From Aliiroseovarius sp. (lineage in GTDB: Bacteria; Pseudomonadota; Alphaproteobacteria; Rhodobacterales; Rhodobacteraceae), in assembly GCF_030148435.1 (NCBI RefSeq), contig NZ_JASBTN010000081.1, positions 124,001 to 188,000 of the forward strand: 64,000 nucleotides of DNA, given 5' to 3'. The stretch's first letter is position 1; the number at the start of each line of letters is the position of its first letter. The translations under genes were made by a program, and so were the position numbers. Positions 1 through 9,622 of this stretch are shown in pieces. The notes under the pieces are model-generated. The model searched no databases. It was given only the letters and a program-made list of their open reading frames with translations, and was not told the DNA's origin.

Positions 1-1
1 C

Positions 2-874
2 TGCGAGGACGGGTTCGAGGGTGAACTTGACGTGAACCACGAGGCCTGTGATTTCGAGGATATCGGCGCGGTCGAACGGTTCTTCACGATGATGAGCCGC
101 TACCTGCGCTTCGATTTCGGCGAAAGCTATTTTCGCTCCGTGGGGGTGCTGGAACTGGTGATGGAGAAGATGCCGGTCTCGATCACCCTGGGCCTCTGGT
201 CGACGCTGATCGCCTATTTGGTTTCGATCCCGCTGGGTATTCGCAAGGCGGTCAAGGACGGCTCGCGTTTCGACACCTGGACCTCGGGCGCGATCATCGT
301 CGCCTACGCGATCCCGGGTTTCCTGTTCGCGATCCTTCTGCTGGTTCTGTTCGCTGGTGGGTCCTATTTCCAGTGGTTCCCGCTCAGGGGCCTCACCTCG
401 GACAATTTCGCCGACCTCAGCCCGCTGGGCAAGGTGGCGGACTATTTCTGGCACATTGCCCTGCCGGTGCTGGCCTCGACCATTTCGGGCTTTGCCACGC
501 TGACGTTGCTGACCAAGAACAGTTTTCTGGACGAGATCAAGAAACACTATGTCACCACCGCCCGCGCCAAGGGGCTGTCCGAGGGCAAGGTGCTTTACGG
601 TCATGTTTTCCGCAACGCCATGCTGATTGTGATCGCCGGCTTCCCTGCGGTGTTCCTGGGCGTGTTCTTCGGCAGTTCGGTCATCATCGAGACACTCTTC
701 TCGCTCGACGGGCTGGGGCGTCTGGGCTTCGAGGCGGCGCTGCAGCGTGACTACCCGGTGATCTTCGGCACGCTCTATTTCTTCGGGTTGATCGGCCTGG
801 TGGTCGGCATCCTGTCGGACCTGATGTATGTGTTCATCGACCCGCGTATCGACTTCGAGGCGAGGGAAACATGA
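2..874 (+). CDS. yejB: YejB-type ABC transporter permease (5' truncated by window edge)
   Basis: Inner-membrane permease of a binding-protein-dependent peptide importer of the YejABEF (microcin C/oligopeptide) type. The frame is open from base 2, so the true start lies to the left; 290 residues are visible and E. coli YejB is about 364 aa. Five hydrophobic stretches typical of BPD_transp_1 permeases are seen, and the cytoplasmic EAA-loop region falls around [21 protein letters not shown], where it contacts the ATPase. The family assignment is strengthened by the following YejE-like permease and double-ATPase gene. The last four bases form an ATGA overlap with the next start, so translation is probably coupled. 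The substrate-binding protein (yejA) would be expected upstream, outside the window. Confidence 0.85.
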   Translation, partial: CEDGFEGELDVNHEACDFEDIGAVERFFTMMSRYLRFDFGESYFRSVGVLELVMEKMPVSITLGLWSTLIAYLVSIPLGIRKAVKDGSRFDTWTSGAIIVAYAIPGFLFAILLLVLFAGGSYFQWFPLRGLTSDNFADLSPLGKVADYFWHIALPVLASTISGFATLTLLTKNSFLDEIKKHYVTTARAKGLSEGKVLYGHVFRNAMLIVIAGFPAVFLGVFFGSSVIIETLFSLDGLGRLGFEAALQRDYPVIFGTLYFFGLIGLVVGILSDLMYVFIDPRIDFEARET

Positions 875-1977
875 GACTGTCTCCGCTCAACCAGCGCCGC
901 TGGCGCAACTTCCGCCGCAACGGGCGCGCCTTCTGGTCGCTGATCCTCTTCGTGGCACTGTTTACCCTGTCGCTCTTTGCCGAATTCCTGGCGAACGAGA
1001 AACCGATCCTGGTCAGCTATCGCGGCGAGTTTTACACGCCAATCTTCAAGTTCTACCCGGAAACGCAATTTGGCGGCGACCTGAAGATCGAGGCGGTCTA
1101 TCGCGACCCCGAGATCGAATGCCTGATCGTGACCGGCGGGGTAGAGGCCTGCTGGGACGACCCCGAGCTTCTGATCGAGGATGCCGGTGACGGCGTGATC
1201 GAAGGCGAGGAGATCCACAGGGGCTGGGTAATCTGGCCGCCGATCCGATATGGGTACAAGACCCCGGCCGATCTGGATGTGCCCGCCCCTTCGGCACCCG
1301 ATGCCGAACACTGGCTGGGCACCGACGACACCGCGCGTGACGTGCTGGCTCGGGTGATCTATGGGTTCCGCCTGTCGGTCTTCTTCACCATTATCGTGAC
1401 CATCCTGACCTCGATCATCGGCATTGCGGCCGGTGCGGTGCAGGGCTATTTCGGCGGGCGCACCGACCTTATTTTCCAGCGCGCGCTCGAGATCTTCACC
1501 GCGATCCCGTCGCTTTACGTGATCATCATCCTCTTCGCCATCTTCGGGCGCAGTTTCTGGCTGCTGGTCTTTGTCACGGTCCTGTTCGGCTGGCCCGCCC
1601 TGGTCGGTGTGGTCCGCGCCGAGTTCCTGCGTGCGCGCAACTTCGAATATGTGCGTGCCGCGCGGGCGCTGGGCGTGTCGAACCGGGTGATCATGGTGCG
1701 GCACGTGTTGCCCAATGCGATGGTCGCCACGCTGACGCTGCTGCCCTTCATCATTACCGGTACGATCTCAACCCTGGCGGCCCTGGACTTTCTGGGTTTC
1801 GGCCTGCCGTCCTCGTCCCCGTCGCTGGGTGAACTGACCCGTCAGGCCAAGCAGAACCTGCAGGCGCCATGGCTGGGGTTCACCGCCTTCTTCACCTTCT
1901 CGATCCTGTTGTCGCTGCTGGTCTTCATCTTCGAAGGCGTGCGCGATGCCTTCGACCCGCGAAAGACCTTCCAATGA
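871..1977 (+). CDS. yejE: YejE-type ABC transporter permease
   Basis: Second inner-membrane permease of the Yej-type peptide/microcin C importer, 368 aa. An N-terminal membrane segment (about residues 22-42) is followed by a long periplasmic region containing [10 protein letters not shown]-like residues common to DppC/YejE N-terminal domains, then the five-segment BPD_transp_1 core. The EAA loop lies near [21 protein letters not shown]. The start ATG overlaps the stop of the upstream permease (ATGA at 871-874), and its own stop overlaps the start of the ATPase gene in the same way (1974-1977), giving a fully coupled operon. YejE is preferred over DppC because of the large extracytoplasmic insert and the fused ATPase that follows. 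Confidence 0.87.
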   Translation: MRLSPLNQRRWRNFRRNGRAFWSLILFVALFTLSLFAEFLANEKPILVSYRGEFYTPIFKFYPETQFGGDLKIEAVYRDPEIECLIVTGGVEACWDDPELLIEDAGDGVIEGEEIHRGWVIWPPIRYGYKTPADLDVPAPSAPDAEHWLGTDDTARDVLARVIYGFRLSVFFTIIVTILTSIIGIAAGAVQGYFGGRTDLIFQRALEIFTAIPSLYVIIILFAIFGRSFWLLVFVTVLFGWPALVGVVRAEFLRARNFEYVRAARALGVSNRVIMVRHVLPNAMVATLTLLPFIITGTISTLAALDFLGFGLPSSSPSLGELTRQAKQNLQAPWLGFTAFFTFSILLSLLVFIFEGVRDAFDPRKTFQ

Positions 1978-3581
1978 GCGTACTTGACGTCAAGGACCTG
2001 CGGGTCACTTTCCGCCAGGATGGCCAGGAAAACCCGGCCGTACGGGGGGTGTCCTTTACAATCGGGAAAGGCGAGACCGTCGCACTGGTGGGCGAAAGCG
2101 GTTCGGGAAAATCGGTGACGGCGCTGTCTACCGTCGCGCTCCTGCCCGATTCGGCGAAGATTGAAGGCTCGGTCAATTACGAAGGCCGCGAGATGGTCGG
2201 TGCCTCCGAGGCCACCCTGCGCCAGGCGCGCGGCAATGACATCAGCTTCATCTTTCAGGAGCCGATGACCTCGCTCAACCCGCTGCACACGATCGAGAAG
2301 CAGCTTACCGAGTCGATCGAACTGCACCAGGGGTTGCGCGGCGACAAGGTTCAGGCGCGCATTCTGGAACTGTTGAACAAGGTCGGTATTCGTGACCCGG
2401 AATCCCGGCTCAAAAGCTACCCGCACCAGCTTTCGGGTGGGCAGCGCCAGAGGGTCATGATCGCCATGGCGCTGGCCAACGGGCCGGAGCTGTTGATTGC
2501 CGATGAACCGACCACGGCACTCGATGTGACGATCCAGGCGCAGATTCTAGACCTGTTGAAGGACCTCAAGGATCGCGAGGGGATGAGCCTGATGTTCATC
2601 ACCCATGATCTGGGCATCGTGCGAAAGATCGCCGACAAGGTCTGTGTGATGAGGGATGGCGAAGTGGTCGAGGCGGGGCCCACGGCCGAGATTTTCGACA
2701 ACCCCGCGCATGAGTACACCCGCACCCTGCTGGAGGCGGAGGCCACCGGGCAGCCGTTGCCCGTGCCTGCGGACGCGCCCGAGGTCGCCCAAACTAAGGA
2801 TCTGCGCATCTGGTTTCCGATCCAGCGCGGGCTCTTGCGCCGCACCGTGGGCCATGTGAAAGCGGTGAATGCGGCCACGTTCCGCGTGCGCGCCGGCGAG
2901 ACCGTGGGCATCGTCGGTGAAAGCGGCTCGGGCAAGACCACGCTGGCGCTGGCCGTGATGCGGCTGATTTCTTCCGAGGGGCCGGTGGTTTTTCTGGGCG
3001 AGGACATCCAGGGGCGCAAATCCCGCGCTCTGGCGCCGCTCAGGCGCGACATGCAGATCGTGTTCCAGGATCCGTTCGGGTCGCTTTCGCCACGCATGAC
3101 GGTCGAGGAGATCATCGCCGAGGGCCTGACCGTGCACGGGGTGGAACCCGGCCGCAACCGGACCGAGATGGTGGCCGAGATCATGCAGGAGGTCGGGCTG
3201 GACCCGGGCACGATGCATCGCTACCCGCATGAATTTTCGGGCGGGCAGCGCCAGCGGATCGCCATCGCCCGGGCAATGATCCTGCGGCCGAAACTGATGG
3301 TTCTGGACGAGCCGACCTCGGCGCTGGACATGACCGTGCAGGTGCAGATCGTCGAGCTTCTGCGCAAGCTGCAGGCCGATCACGGGCTGGCCTACCTGTT
3401 CATAAGCCATGACCTGCGCGTAGTCCGAGCCCTGTCGCACCAGGTTCTGGTGATGCGGGCAGGCGATGTGGTGGAAAGCGGACCGGTTGACCAGGTCTTT
3501 GACGCTCCGCAGACGGATTACACCCGCGCGCTGATGGCAGCGGCCTTCGACATGGAAGTGCGGGAAGGGGCGGCGGACTAG
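1974..3581 (+). CDS. yejF: YejF-type ABC transporter, fused double ATP-binding protein
   Basis: Cytoplasmic ATPase energising the peptide importer, 535 aa with two complete nucleotide-binding domains in one chain, as in YejF/GsiA. Domain 1 has Walker A GESGSGKS near residue 39, the signature LSGGQRQR and Walker B LLIADEP. Domain 2 repeats these as GESGSGKT near residue 318, FSGGQRQR and LMVLDEP. The start at 1974 is chosen because it overlaps the yejE stop by ATGA and gives the normal N-terminus MSVLDVKDL; a longer frame reaches 1869 but would run over yejE. Fusion of both ATPases separates this system from Dpp/Opp importers, which use two genes. Confidence 0.9.
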   Translation: MSVLDVKDLRVTFRQDGQENPAVRGVSFTIGKGETVALVGESGSGKSVTALSTVALLPDSAKIEGSVNYEGREMVGASEATLRQARGNDISFIFQEPMTSLNPLHTIEKQLTESIELHQGLRGDKVQARILELLNKVGIRDPESRLKSYPHQLSGGQRQRVMIAMALANGPELLIADEPTTALDVTIQAQILDLLKDLKDREGMSLMFITHDLGIVRKIADKVCVMRDGEVVEAGPTAEIFDNPAHEYTRTLLEAEATGQPLPVPADAPEVAQTKDLRIWFPIQRGLLRRTVGHVKAVNAATFRVRAGETVGIVGESGSGKTTLALAVMRLISSEGPVVFLGEDIQGRKSRALAPLRRDMQIVFQDPFGSLSPRMTVEEIIAEGLTVHGVEPGRNRTEMVAEIMQEVGLDPGTMHRYPHEFSGGQRQRIAIARAMILRPKLMVLDEPTSALDMTVQVQIVELLRKLQADHGLAYLFISHDLRVVRALSHQVLVMRAGDVVESGPVDQVFDAPQTDYTRALMAAAFDMEVREGAAD

Positions 3582-3609
3582 GCGCGCCGCCACCGCTGGC
3601 CCCCCCGGG

Positions 3610-5115
3610 TCAGCCCGGGCCGATGACCTTGCAGGACGCGCTGCGCGCTTCAAGGCGGCGGCAGGCCAGTTCGGCGCCGTCTTCGCTCAGCCCGACGAAA
3701 TTCGCATGCCAGCCGTCGGGCCGTTTCACCACCTTGCGCAGGGCCTCGTCAAGCGTGCCCAGCTCGTTCAGGGCGGTCTTGAGAAGCAGCCGTTCGGCCT
3801 GGTAGCGGGTGGTCATGATACCCACGTTCACGCCCCAATGCCGTCCTCCGGAGGTGGACATGCGGGTTACGATCTCGGGCTCGGCGTCTTTCGCCTGCGG
3901 AATGTCCAGCGCGGTCAGGGTAATCGTGGCCGGGCGCGGTTGGGGCGTTGGCGTGGTCCGCGGGGCCGAGGCGGTGGCAATGATGATGTCGGCCTCCGCC
4001 ACGCGGGCCTCTGGCGTTTCGGCGACGGTCGCTTCGGACTGCGGTTCAACAGCCTCTTCCAAAGCTTCGGCCACGCTGGTTTCCAGTTCGGCTATCAAGG
4101 TGGCGGGCACCTCGTCAAGCACCGGGCGCGGGATCGGGCGCGGGCTGGTCGTAGGGGCCACGACCACGCGAATGGTTCTGCCGACCGGCGGTTCAGCCGG
4201 ACCGGAGCCGCCCCCGCCCTGATAGGCGGGGCGCGCCGGTCGGCGCAGTGCAACACGGGTGGGCGCACGGCGGAAGCCCAGGTCCATCAGCTCGGCCACC
4301 TTGGCATTGCGCGAGGCGACGCTGCGCCCGCCGAAGACGGTGGTAATGATGCGCTCGCTGCCACGTTCGGCCGAGGCCACCAGGTTGTAACCCGCGGCGC
4401 GGGTGTAGCCGGTCTTGATCCCGTCCGAACCGCGATAGCTTTTCAGGAAGCGCGTGTTGGTATGGGCCACGCGTTTCACGCCGGCATTGGCGGTCAGGCG
4501 CGAGAACAGATTGTAATACTGCGGATAGTCATAGAACAGCTGCCGTCCCAGCAAGGTCATGTCGCGGGCCGTCGACAGGTGCCCGCTCTCGGTCAACCCG
4601 TGGGCGTTTTTGAAATGCGTGCGCGTCATGCCCATCGACCTTGCGGTGCGGTTCATGCGCCGGGCAAAGGCGGCCTCCGAGCCGGAAATCGCTTCACCGA
4701 TTGCGGTGGCCGCGTCATTGGCGGACTTGATCGCCGCGGCGCGGATCAGATAGCGCAGCTTTATCTTCTGCCCGCGTCGCAGGCCAAGCTTCGAGGGCGG
4801 TTCGGAGGCGGCCTTGGCCGAAACCGTGACCAGGGTGTCCAGGCTGATCTCGCCGTTTTCCACCGCTTCGAAGGCGATGTAGAGCGTCATCATCTTGGTC
4901 AGGGAGGCCGGGTGCAGCTGCGTGTCGGCATTGCGCGAATGCAGCACCTTGCCGGAGCGCGCATCCATCACCATCGCCGCATAGGGTGCGGCCAGCGCCG
5001 CGCCTTGCGTCAGCATTACGCTCGCGCCCAAAATGATCAGGAAAAACCCGAAACGGGCATTTTGCCCCAGACGTTGTATCACGTCGCCACCTGTACTCTG
5101 CCTCGAATGTGCCAT
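3610..5115 (-). CDS. D-alanyl-D-alanine carboxypeptidase (PBP5/6 family) with C-terminal SPOR domain
   Basis: Periplasmic penicillin-binding protein of the DacA/DacC/DacF family that trims the terminal D-Ala of peptidoglycan stem peptides; 501 aa. A hydrophobic signal/anchor lies at residues 20-43. The serine peptidase motifs are complete: SLTK (S71, K74), SAN (131-133) and KTG (234-236). After the catalytic domain comes a long Pro/Ala/Glu-rich linker (about 290-415) and a C-terminal SPOR-like domain (about 420-499), which in known proteins binds denuded septal glycan. The PBP5 C-terminal beta domain and amphipathic anchor are not apparent. The start at 5115 is preferred over an in-frame codon at 5220 because it sits close to the signal segment. 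The gene is convergent with yejF. Confidence 0.88.
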   Translation of the reverse strand: MAHSRQSTGGDVIQRLGQNARFGFFLIILGASVMLTQGAALAAPYAAMVMDARSGKVLHSRNADTQLHPASLTKMMTLYIAFEAVENGEISLDTLVTVSAKAASEPPSKLGLRRGQKIKLRYLIRAAAIKSANDAATAIGEAISGSEAAFARRMNRTARSMGMTRTHFKNAHGLTESGHLSTARDMTLLGRQLFYDYPQYYNLFSRLTANAGVKRVAHTNTRFLKSYRGSDGIKTGYTRAAGYNLVASAERGSERIITTVFGGRSVASRNAKVAELMDLGFRRAPTRVALRRPARPAYQGGGGSGPAEPPVGRTIRVVVAPTTSPRPIPRPVLDEVPATLIAELETSVAEALEEAVEPQSEATVAETPEARVAEADIIIATASAPRTTPTPQPRPATITLTALDIPQAKDAEPEIVTRMSTSGGRHWGVNVGIMTTRYQAERLLLKTALNELGTLDEALRKVVKRPDGWHANFVGLSEDGAELACRRLEARSASCKVIGPG

Positions 5116-5247
5116 GGTCTTGCGCCTGGCTGATTTGCCTGAAGCGTAGCACGTGAATTCGGGTGTTGAAAATGGATTGTTTTCAACGGGTTCAAGCGTG
5201 GCTGTGACGCCACGCCCCATATCTTGGGGTAGATGGGCGCGCGGACG

Positions 5248-5949
5248 CTATATCTGCTCGAATTCCGAGATCAAACCGGGCAGGACACCCAAGTGAGAAA
5301 TTTCGCGAAAGCGGGAATGCGCAAGTGGCGCTTCGGCCTGTTCGTAGGCCCAGGTCAGATCATGCGGCACATGTACGCCCCAGGCGCCGGCGTCCAGTGC
5401 CGGAATGATGTCCGATTTCAAGGAGTTACCGACCATCACCGCTGTCTCCGGCCCTGGATCCGCAAAAGCGGTCAGATAGGTCTGCGTGGATTTGTCGGAC
5501 ACTACGTGAACGCCGTCGAACAAGTCTCCCAGCCCGGATTGGGCCAATTTGCGCTCCTGATCCAGCAGGTCGCCCTTTGTGATCAGCAGGATTTCATGCT
5601 GCTCGGCCAGCCGGGCGACGGTTTCGGCGGCATGGGGAAGCAGGTGGATCGGATGGGACAGCATCTCCTGCCCCGCTGCGATCAACTCGCGAATGACGCT
5701 GGCGGGAACCTGTTCTTCGGTCACGTCAATGGCGGTTTCGATCATCGACAGGGTGAACCCCTTCACGCCGAAGCCATAGTGGCCGATATTGCGCCGTTCG
5801 GCATCCAGCAGCCGTTCGGTCAGGTGATCGGGATCGGTGAAGTCGGCAAGAAGGGCTGCGAATCGCTCCTGCGTCACGCGGAAGAACGCCTCGTTCTGCC
5901 ACAACGTGTCATCCGCGTCGAAAGCAATTGTTGAGACTTTTGTGCCCAT
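5248..5949 (-). CDS. HAD-superfamily hydrolase
   Basis: Cytoplasmic haloacid-dehalogenase-fold phosphatase, 233 aa. Motif I is DADDT at residues 10-14, with the first Asp as nucleophile and the third residue position as acid/base. Motif II (Ser/Thr) falls near LITKGD (K visible), and the C-terminal acidic motif follows [12 protein letters not shown] helical cap sits between motif I and II, as in C1-cap enzymes. The substrate cannot be told from sequence; small phosphorylated metabolites are usual for this group. It is a single gene divergent from clpS, with about 100 bp between the start codons in which both promoters must lie. Confidence 0.8.
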   Translation of the reverse strand: MGTKVSTIAFDADDTLWQNEAFFRVTQERFAALLADFTDPDHLTERLLDAERRNIGHYGFGVKGFTLSMIETAIDVTEEQVPASVIRELIAAGQEMLSHPIHLLPHAAETVARLAEQHEILLITKGDLLDQERKLAQSGLGDLFDGVHVVSDKSTQTYLTAFADPGPETAVMVGNSLKSDIIPALDAGAWGVHVPHDLTWAYEQAEAPLAHSRFREISHLGVLPGLISEFEQI

Positions 5950-6054
5950 TCTGTATGTGCCTTGCAGGTTTGCCCATGGCTGCCCCTTTTCCGGGACGGC
6001 TCATGGGTTATATTGTTTTGCCACATGGTGTCGAACACAAGTCCGGAGACGCGC

Positions 6055-6393
6055 GTGACCCTGAAGCCTTTCATGATGGCCGGAACACCGGATGACGACG
6101 GTGATGCCGCTCTGGCAGTGGCGACCAAGCCCAAGACCAAGCGGCCACCGATGTACAAGGTGTTGCTGCTGAACGACGATTTCACACCGATGGAGTTCGT
6201 CGTCATGGTGCTGGAGCGTTTCTTCGGCATGGATCACGCTCAGGCGTTCGAGGTCATGCTGACCGTGCACAAGAAGGGCGTCGCGGTTGTGGGCGTGTTC
6301 AGCCACGAAATTGCCGAAACCAAGGTGACACAGGTCATGCAGGCAGCGCGCGACCACCAGCACCCGCTGCAATGCACGATGGAAAAAGAGTAA
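6055..6393 (+). CDS. clpS: ATP-dependent Clp protease adaptor ClpS
   Basis: Adaptor that delivers N-degron substrates to the ClpA chaperone of ClpAP; 112 aa. The conserved core [10 protein letters not shown](F/Y)TPMEFV and the [19 protein letters not shown] segment are present. The D-D/T-PMEFV stretch forms the pocket for the destabilising N-terminal residue. I chose the GTG at 6055 because GGAG at 6045-6048 is well spaced from it and the resulting protein has the usual length; an ATG at 6025 and an even earlier one at 5962 are in frame but lack a clear Shine-Dalgarno sequence. clpA is not in the window; the next gene is a methyltransferase. Confidence 0.93.
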   Translation: MTLKPFMMAGTPDDDGDAALAVATKPKTKRPPMYKVLLLNDDFTPMEFVVMVLERFFGMDHAQAFEVMLTVHKKGVAVVGVFSHEIAETKVTQVMQAARDHQHPLQCTMEKE

Positions 6394-6398
6394 CCCTC

Positions 6399-7382
6399 GT
6401 GTCCTCGTCCCGACTGTCCCTGGCGCTGGAAGGTGCCGTATCGCTGCCCGAACAGGGGCGGATCGCCGTCATGGGGGCGCCCGCGGGGTATGACCTGTCG
6501 GCCCTGCCGCGTGATCGGCTTCAGGTGGTGCAGCGGTTCTTTCCGGACCATCTGGCCTGGGCGCGGGCCGGATACGACGTCGCGGTGAACCCGGAAGGGG
6601 AATTCTGCGCCGCGCTGGTCGTTGTGCCGCGGGCCAAGGCACAGGCGCGCGCGATGATCGCCGAGGCGCTGCGCATCACCGATGGCGGATTGGTGCTGGT
6701 CGAAGGGCAGAAAACGGATGGCATCGACAGCCTGTTGAAATCCCTGAAGAAAGAAGTGTCTATCTCGCAGGTGATTTCCAAGTCCCACGGCAAGCTGGCA
6801 TGGTTCCGGGGCGGCGCCTTGTCCGGGTGGCAGGCTGTCGAGACCACGTTGCCCGGCGGTTTCGTGACCCGGCCCGGCGTGTTTTCCGCCGACAGGATCG
6901 ACAAGGGCTCCGAGGCGCTGTTGACCGTTCTGCCGGATGACCTCAGGGGCCATGTGGCCGATCTGGGCGCGGGTTGGGGATACCTGTCGCGTGCGATCCT
7001 GGAACGGCCCGGCGTGACCGCTCTGGATCTGGTGGAGGCCGATCACGATGCGCTTGAGTGCGCCCGGCGCAATGTTTCCGACGGGCGTGCCCGCTTCTTC
7101 TGGGACGACGCCACCACGTTCGAGCCCCGCGCATTGTGCGATGCTGTCGTCATGAATCCGCCCTTCCACACTGGCCGGTCGGGCGACCCGGAGCTGGGCC
7201 GCGCCTTCATTCGCACGGCGGCACGCATCCTGAAACCCTCCGGGCGGTTGATCATGGTTGCCAACCGGCACCTGCCCTATGAACAGGAGCTCGCCAGCCG
7301 TTTCGGTCTGGTCGAAGAGCTGGGAGGCACGCCGGGTTTCAAGGTTCTGGCGGCTGCAAAGCCACGTCGCCAGCGGCGCTGA
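6399..7382 (+). CDS. Class I SAM-dependent methyltransferase (RsmC/RlmG-like)
   Basis: Predicted rRNA guanine-N2 methyltransferase of the methyltransferase-small (MTS) family, 327 aa from this start. The SAM-binding motif I is DLGAGWGYLS (about residues 197-206) and the catalytic motif IV NPPF is followed by HTG, as in RsmC and RlmG. The N-terminal half is a degenerate pseudo-methyltransferase domain, also typical of that group. The GTG at 6399 lies five bases after the clpS stop with GAG upstream; an ATG at 6372 inside clpS is the alternative. RsmC-type specificity (G1207 of 16S rRNA) is a family-level suggestion only. Confidence 0.75.
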   Translation: MSSSRLSLALEGAVSLPEQGRIAVMGAPAGYDLSALPRDRLQVVQRFFPDHLAWARAGYDVAVNPEGEFCAALVVVPRAKAQARAMIAEALRITDGGLVLVEGQKTDGIDSLLKSLKKEVSISQVISKSHGKLAWFRGGALSGWQAVETTLPGGFVTRPGVFSADRIDKGSEALLTVLPDDLRGHVADLGAGWGYLSRAILERPGVTALDLVEADHDALECARRNVSDGRARFFWDDATTFEPRALCDAVVMNPPFHTGRSGDPELGRAFIRTAARILKPSGRLIMVANRHLPYEQELASRFGLVEELGGTPGFKVLAAAKPRRQRR

Positions 7383-7419
7383 CTTGAGCTAGGCTCGGCC
7401 AGAGAATCAGGAGGCATCC

Positions 7420-8247
7420 ATGTCGCTATCCATCCAGGGCAAGACCGCCATCATCACCGGCGCGGCCAATGGCGTCGGTCTGGCCATCGCCCGCCACTTC
7501 GCCGCCCACGGCGCCAATGTGATCTGTGCGGACAGGGATGAAGAGAAGCTGATCGAGGAATGGGGCGAAAACCCGGATCCGGATGCCGAAGAGACCTCGA
7601 GTACCCGCTATTTCGCGGGCGACCTGCGCGAGAAACTGACCATCGCGAACCTGCTGTCGGCCACGATCGACGCCTTTGACCGGGTCGACATCCTGATCAA
7701 CGCCAGCCGCCAGGTCATGACCGCCGATCCCCTGGACAGCGATGACAAGACGGTTCAGCTGCTCTTGGACCAGAACCTGATGACCAGCCTGCGCCTGAGC
7801 CAGGCGGTGGCGGCGCGGATGATCAAGCAGGGCGAGGATCTGGACGCGGATGAACAGGACGAACCGCTGGGTGCCATCGTGAACCTCAGTTCGATCGCCG
7901 GCACCCGGACGCAGCCCGGACTGATGGCCTTTTCCATCGCCTCAGCTGCGCTGGACCAGATGACCCGCTCGTTGGCGGTGGCGCTGGCGCCGCATCGAAT
8001 CCGCGTCAATGCGGTCAGCTTTGGCAGCGTGATGAGCGCGAGCCTGATGGACGCGCTGCGCGAGACGCCGGAACGCCGCGTCGACGTGATCGAAGGCACG
8101 CCAATGGGGCGGATCGCCTCGGCCGGGGAAGTCGCCGAAGCGGTGCAATTCCTGTCCTCGGATGGGGCGGGGTTCATGACCGGTCACGTGATGGTCGTCG
8201 ATGGTGGCCGGTCGCTCTGTGACGTTGTGGGCGACCCGGTCCACTGA
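7420..8247 (+). CDS. SDR-family protein with substituted catalytic residues
   Basis: Short-chain dehydrogenase/reductase fold, 275 aa, preceded by a strong AGGAGG ribosome site. The dinucleotide-binding motif TGAANGVG (13-20) is intact, as is the C-terminal GGR segment before the end. The catalytic YxxxK is not: where the active SDR at 9619-10371 reads YGTSK, this protein reads FSIAS at residues 171-175, so both Tyr and Lys are lost; the NNAG motif is INAS. A Ser pair (157-158) remains. It may bind NAD(P) without SDR-type catalysis, or act as a partner subunit. No operon partner is evident. Confidence 0.8.
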   Translation: MSLSIQGKTAIITGAANGVGLAIARHFAAHGANVICADRDEEKLIEEWGENPDPDAEETSSTRYFAGDLREKLTIANLLSATIDAFDRVDILINASRQVMTADPLDSDDKTVQLLLDQNLMTSLRLSQAVAARMIKQGEDLDADEQDEPLGAIVNLSSIAGTRTQPGLMAFSIASAALDQMTRSLAVALAPHRIRVNAVSFGSVMSASLMDALRETPERRVDVIEGTPMGRIASAGEVAEAVQFLSSDGAGFMTGHVMVVDGGRSLCDVVGDPVH

Positions 8248-8259
8248 GGGGCTGCGACC

Positions 8260-8622
8260 TCATCCTTCGGGATAGGCCTCCGCGCATTGTGCGACCTCAC
8301 GTTCCAGAGCCGCCTTGCGTATCTCCAGCGCGTTGAGCTTGGCCTGTTCGGCAGCCTGGTCGATACGTACGCGGTGGTATTGCGGCAAGCTCGATCCCGC
8401 GCAGAACCGCACGTCGCCCCGGCGTGAGCAGATCCGGGTTCCGAACACGAAGCCTTGATCCCGTTTTACCAGGCTGTACCCGCGCGAGAGGTTGTCTTGG
8501 GCCTCGCGGATCTGAAGATTGATGTCATGCAGGTGACTGCGCGTACGGCTCTCACAGGTCTGACGCTCGCTACAGGCTGCCAGAACCAGCGGTAGGATGA
8601 CGAACGGGTACAGGCATCGCAT
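8260..8622 (-). CDS. Small predicted lipoprotein, function unknown
   Basis: Predicted 120-aa lipoprotein. The N-terminus is a hydrophobic signal ending in a lipobox LAAC with the acylated Cys at residue 17; the +2 Ser predicts outer-membrane sorting by the Lol system. The mature part is mostly helical and charged, with five further Cys (for example C23, C65, C74), suggesting disulfides in the periplasm. I do not recognise a family. The gene is convergent with the SDR gene, only 12 bases apart, and divergent from hemF. Confidence 0.7.
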   Translation of the reverse strand: MRCLYPFVILPLVLAACSERQTCESRTRSHLHDINLQIREAQDNLSRGYSLVKRDQGFVFGTRICSRRGDVRFCAGSSLPQYHRVRIDQAAEQAKLNALEIRKAALEREVAQCAEAYPEG

Positions 8623-8731
8623 GAAGCTTCCCCTTTCCCCAGCAGTCTAACCCCGTCGGGCCCGGGTGGGAAACAGCCGTTTCCCTGTGGGTGAATTCCT
8701 GCTAATCCGCTGGGAAAACAGGGGGATCGAT

Positions 8732-9622
8732 ATGACCGAGATTATGCAGGACGAAAAGGCCCGCGCCAGTGCCTGGTTCCGCCAGCTGCGTGACGAGATC
8801 GTGGCGGCCTTCGAGGCGCTGGAGGACAGGCAGGCAACCGGTCCCTTCGCGGATCAGCCCGCGGGCCGGTTCGAAGTGACCGAAACCAGGCGCGCCTCGG
8901 ATGATGGCAGCGACGCGGGCGGCGGGCTCATGTCTGTCATGCGCGGTGGCCGGGTCTTTGAAAAGGTCGGCGTCAATGTCTCGACGGTCCATGGCACCCT
9001 GGGAAAGGCGGCACAGAAGGCGATGGCCGCGCGCGGTGTGCCGGGCATCGAGGATGACCCGCGGTTCTGGGCTTCCGGCATCAGCCTGGTCGCCCATATG
9101 CAGAACCCGCACAGCCCCGCCGTACACATGAACACGCGCATGTTCTGGACCCCCGGTGCCTGGTGGTTCGGCGGCGGCAGCGACCTGAACCCCTGTATCG
9201 AATATGACGAGGACACCGCGCATTTCCACGCGGTGCAGAAACAGTATCTGGATCCACATGGGACCGACCTCTACCCCGAGCTGAAGGCCTGGGCGGACGA
9301 GTATTTCTTTATTCCCCACCGGGGCTGCGCGCGGGGTGTCGGCGGCATCTTCATGGATGACCGCAACACAGGAGACTGGCAGGCCGATTTCGCCCTGACC
9401 CAGGACATTGGCCGCGCCTTCCTGCCCGCCTTCCTGCCCGTTGCCGAACGGCGTATGAACACGCCCTGGACCGAGGAGGACAAGGATGTGCAATTGGTGC
9501 ATCGTGGGCTCTATGCCGAATACAACCTGGTCTGGGATCGCGGCACCAAGTTCGGTCTTGCCACCGGCCATGACGCCAACGCGGTGCTGATGAGCCTGCC
9601 GCCGATGGCAAAATGGGTATGA
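8732..9622 (+). CDS. hemF: Oxygen-dependent coproporphyrinogen-III oxidase
   Basis: Cytoplasmic haem-pathway enzyme that oxidatively decarboxylates two propionates of coproporphyrinogen III to give protoporphyrinogen IX using O2; 296 aa. Family blocks are clear: VHMNTRMF, WWFGGGSDL, the FIPHRG(C/E)ARGVGG region and the conserved ending with PPMAKW. The ATG at 8732 follows a GGGGGA ribosome site; an upstream in-frame codon at 8666 would add an untypical N-terminus. The stop overlaps the start of the next SDR gene, so they are probably co-translated. hemE and hemC lie just downstream, forming a haem cluster. Confidence 0.95.
   Translation: MTEIMQDEKARASAWFRQLRDEIVAAFEALEDRQATGPFADQPAGRFEVTETRRASDDGSDAGGGLMSVMRGGRVFEKVGVNVSTVHGTLGKAAQKAMAARGVPGIEDDPRFWASGISLVAHMQNPHSPAVHMNTRMFWTPGAWWFGGGSDLNPCIEYDEDTAHFHAVQKQYLDPHGTDLYPELKAWADEYFFIPHRGCARGVGGIFMDDRNTGDWQADFALTQDIGRAFLPAFLPVAERRMNTPWTEEDKDVQLVHRGLYAEYNLVWDRGTKFGLATGHDANAVLMSLPPMAKWV

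Noticed and set aside
3604-3620. CCCGGG-TCAG-CCCGGG hairpin between yejF and the carboxypeptidase gene as terminator
   Set aside because: It overlaps the carboxypeptidase stop codon and has no T tract on either side.
3706-5133. A 475-codon + strand frame opposite the D,D-carboxypeptidase
   Set aside because: Antisense shadow; the minus-strand gene carries SxxK, SxN and KTG.
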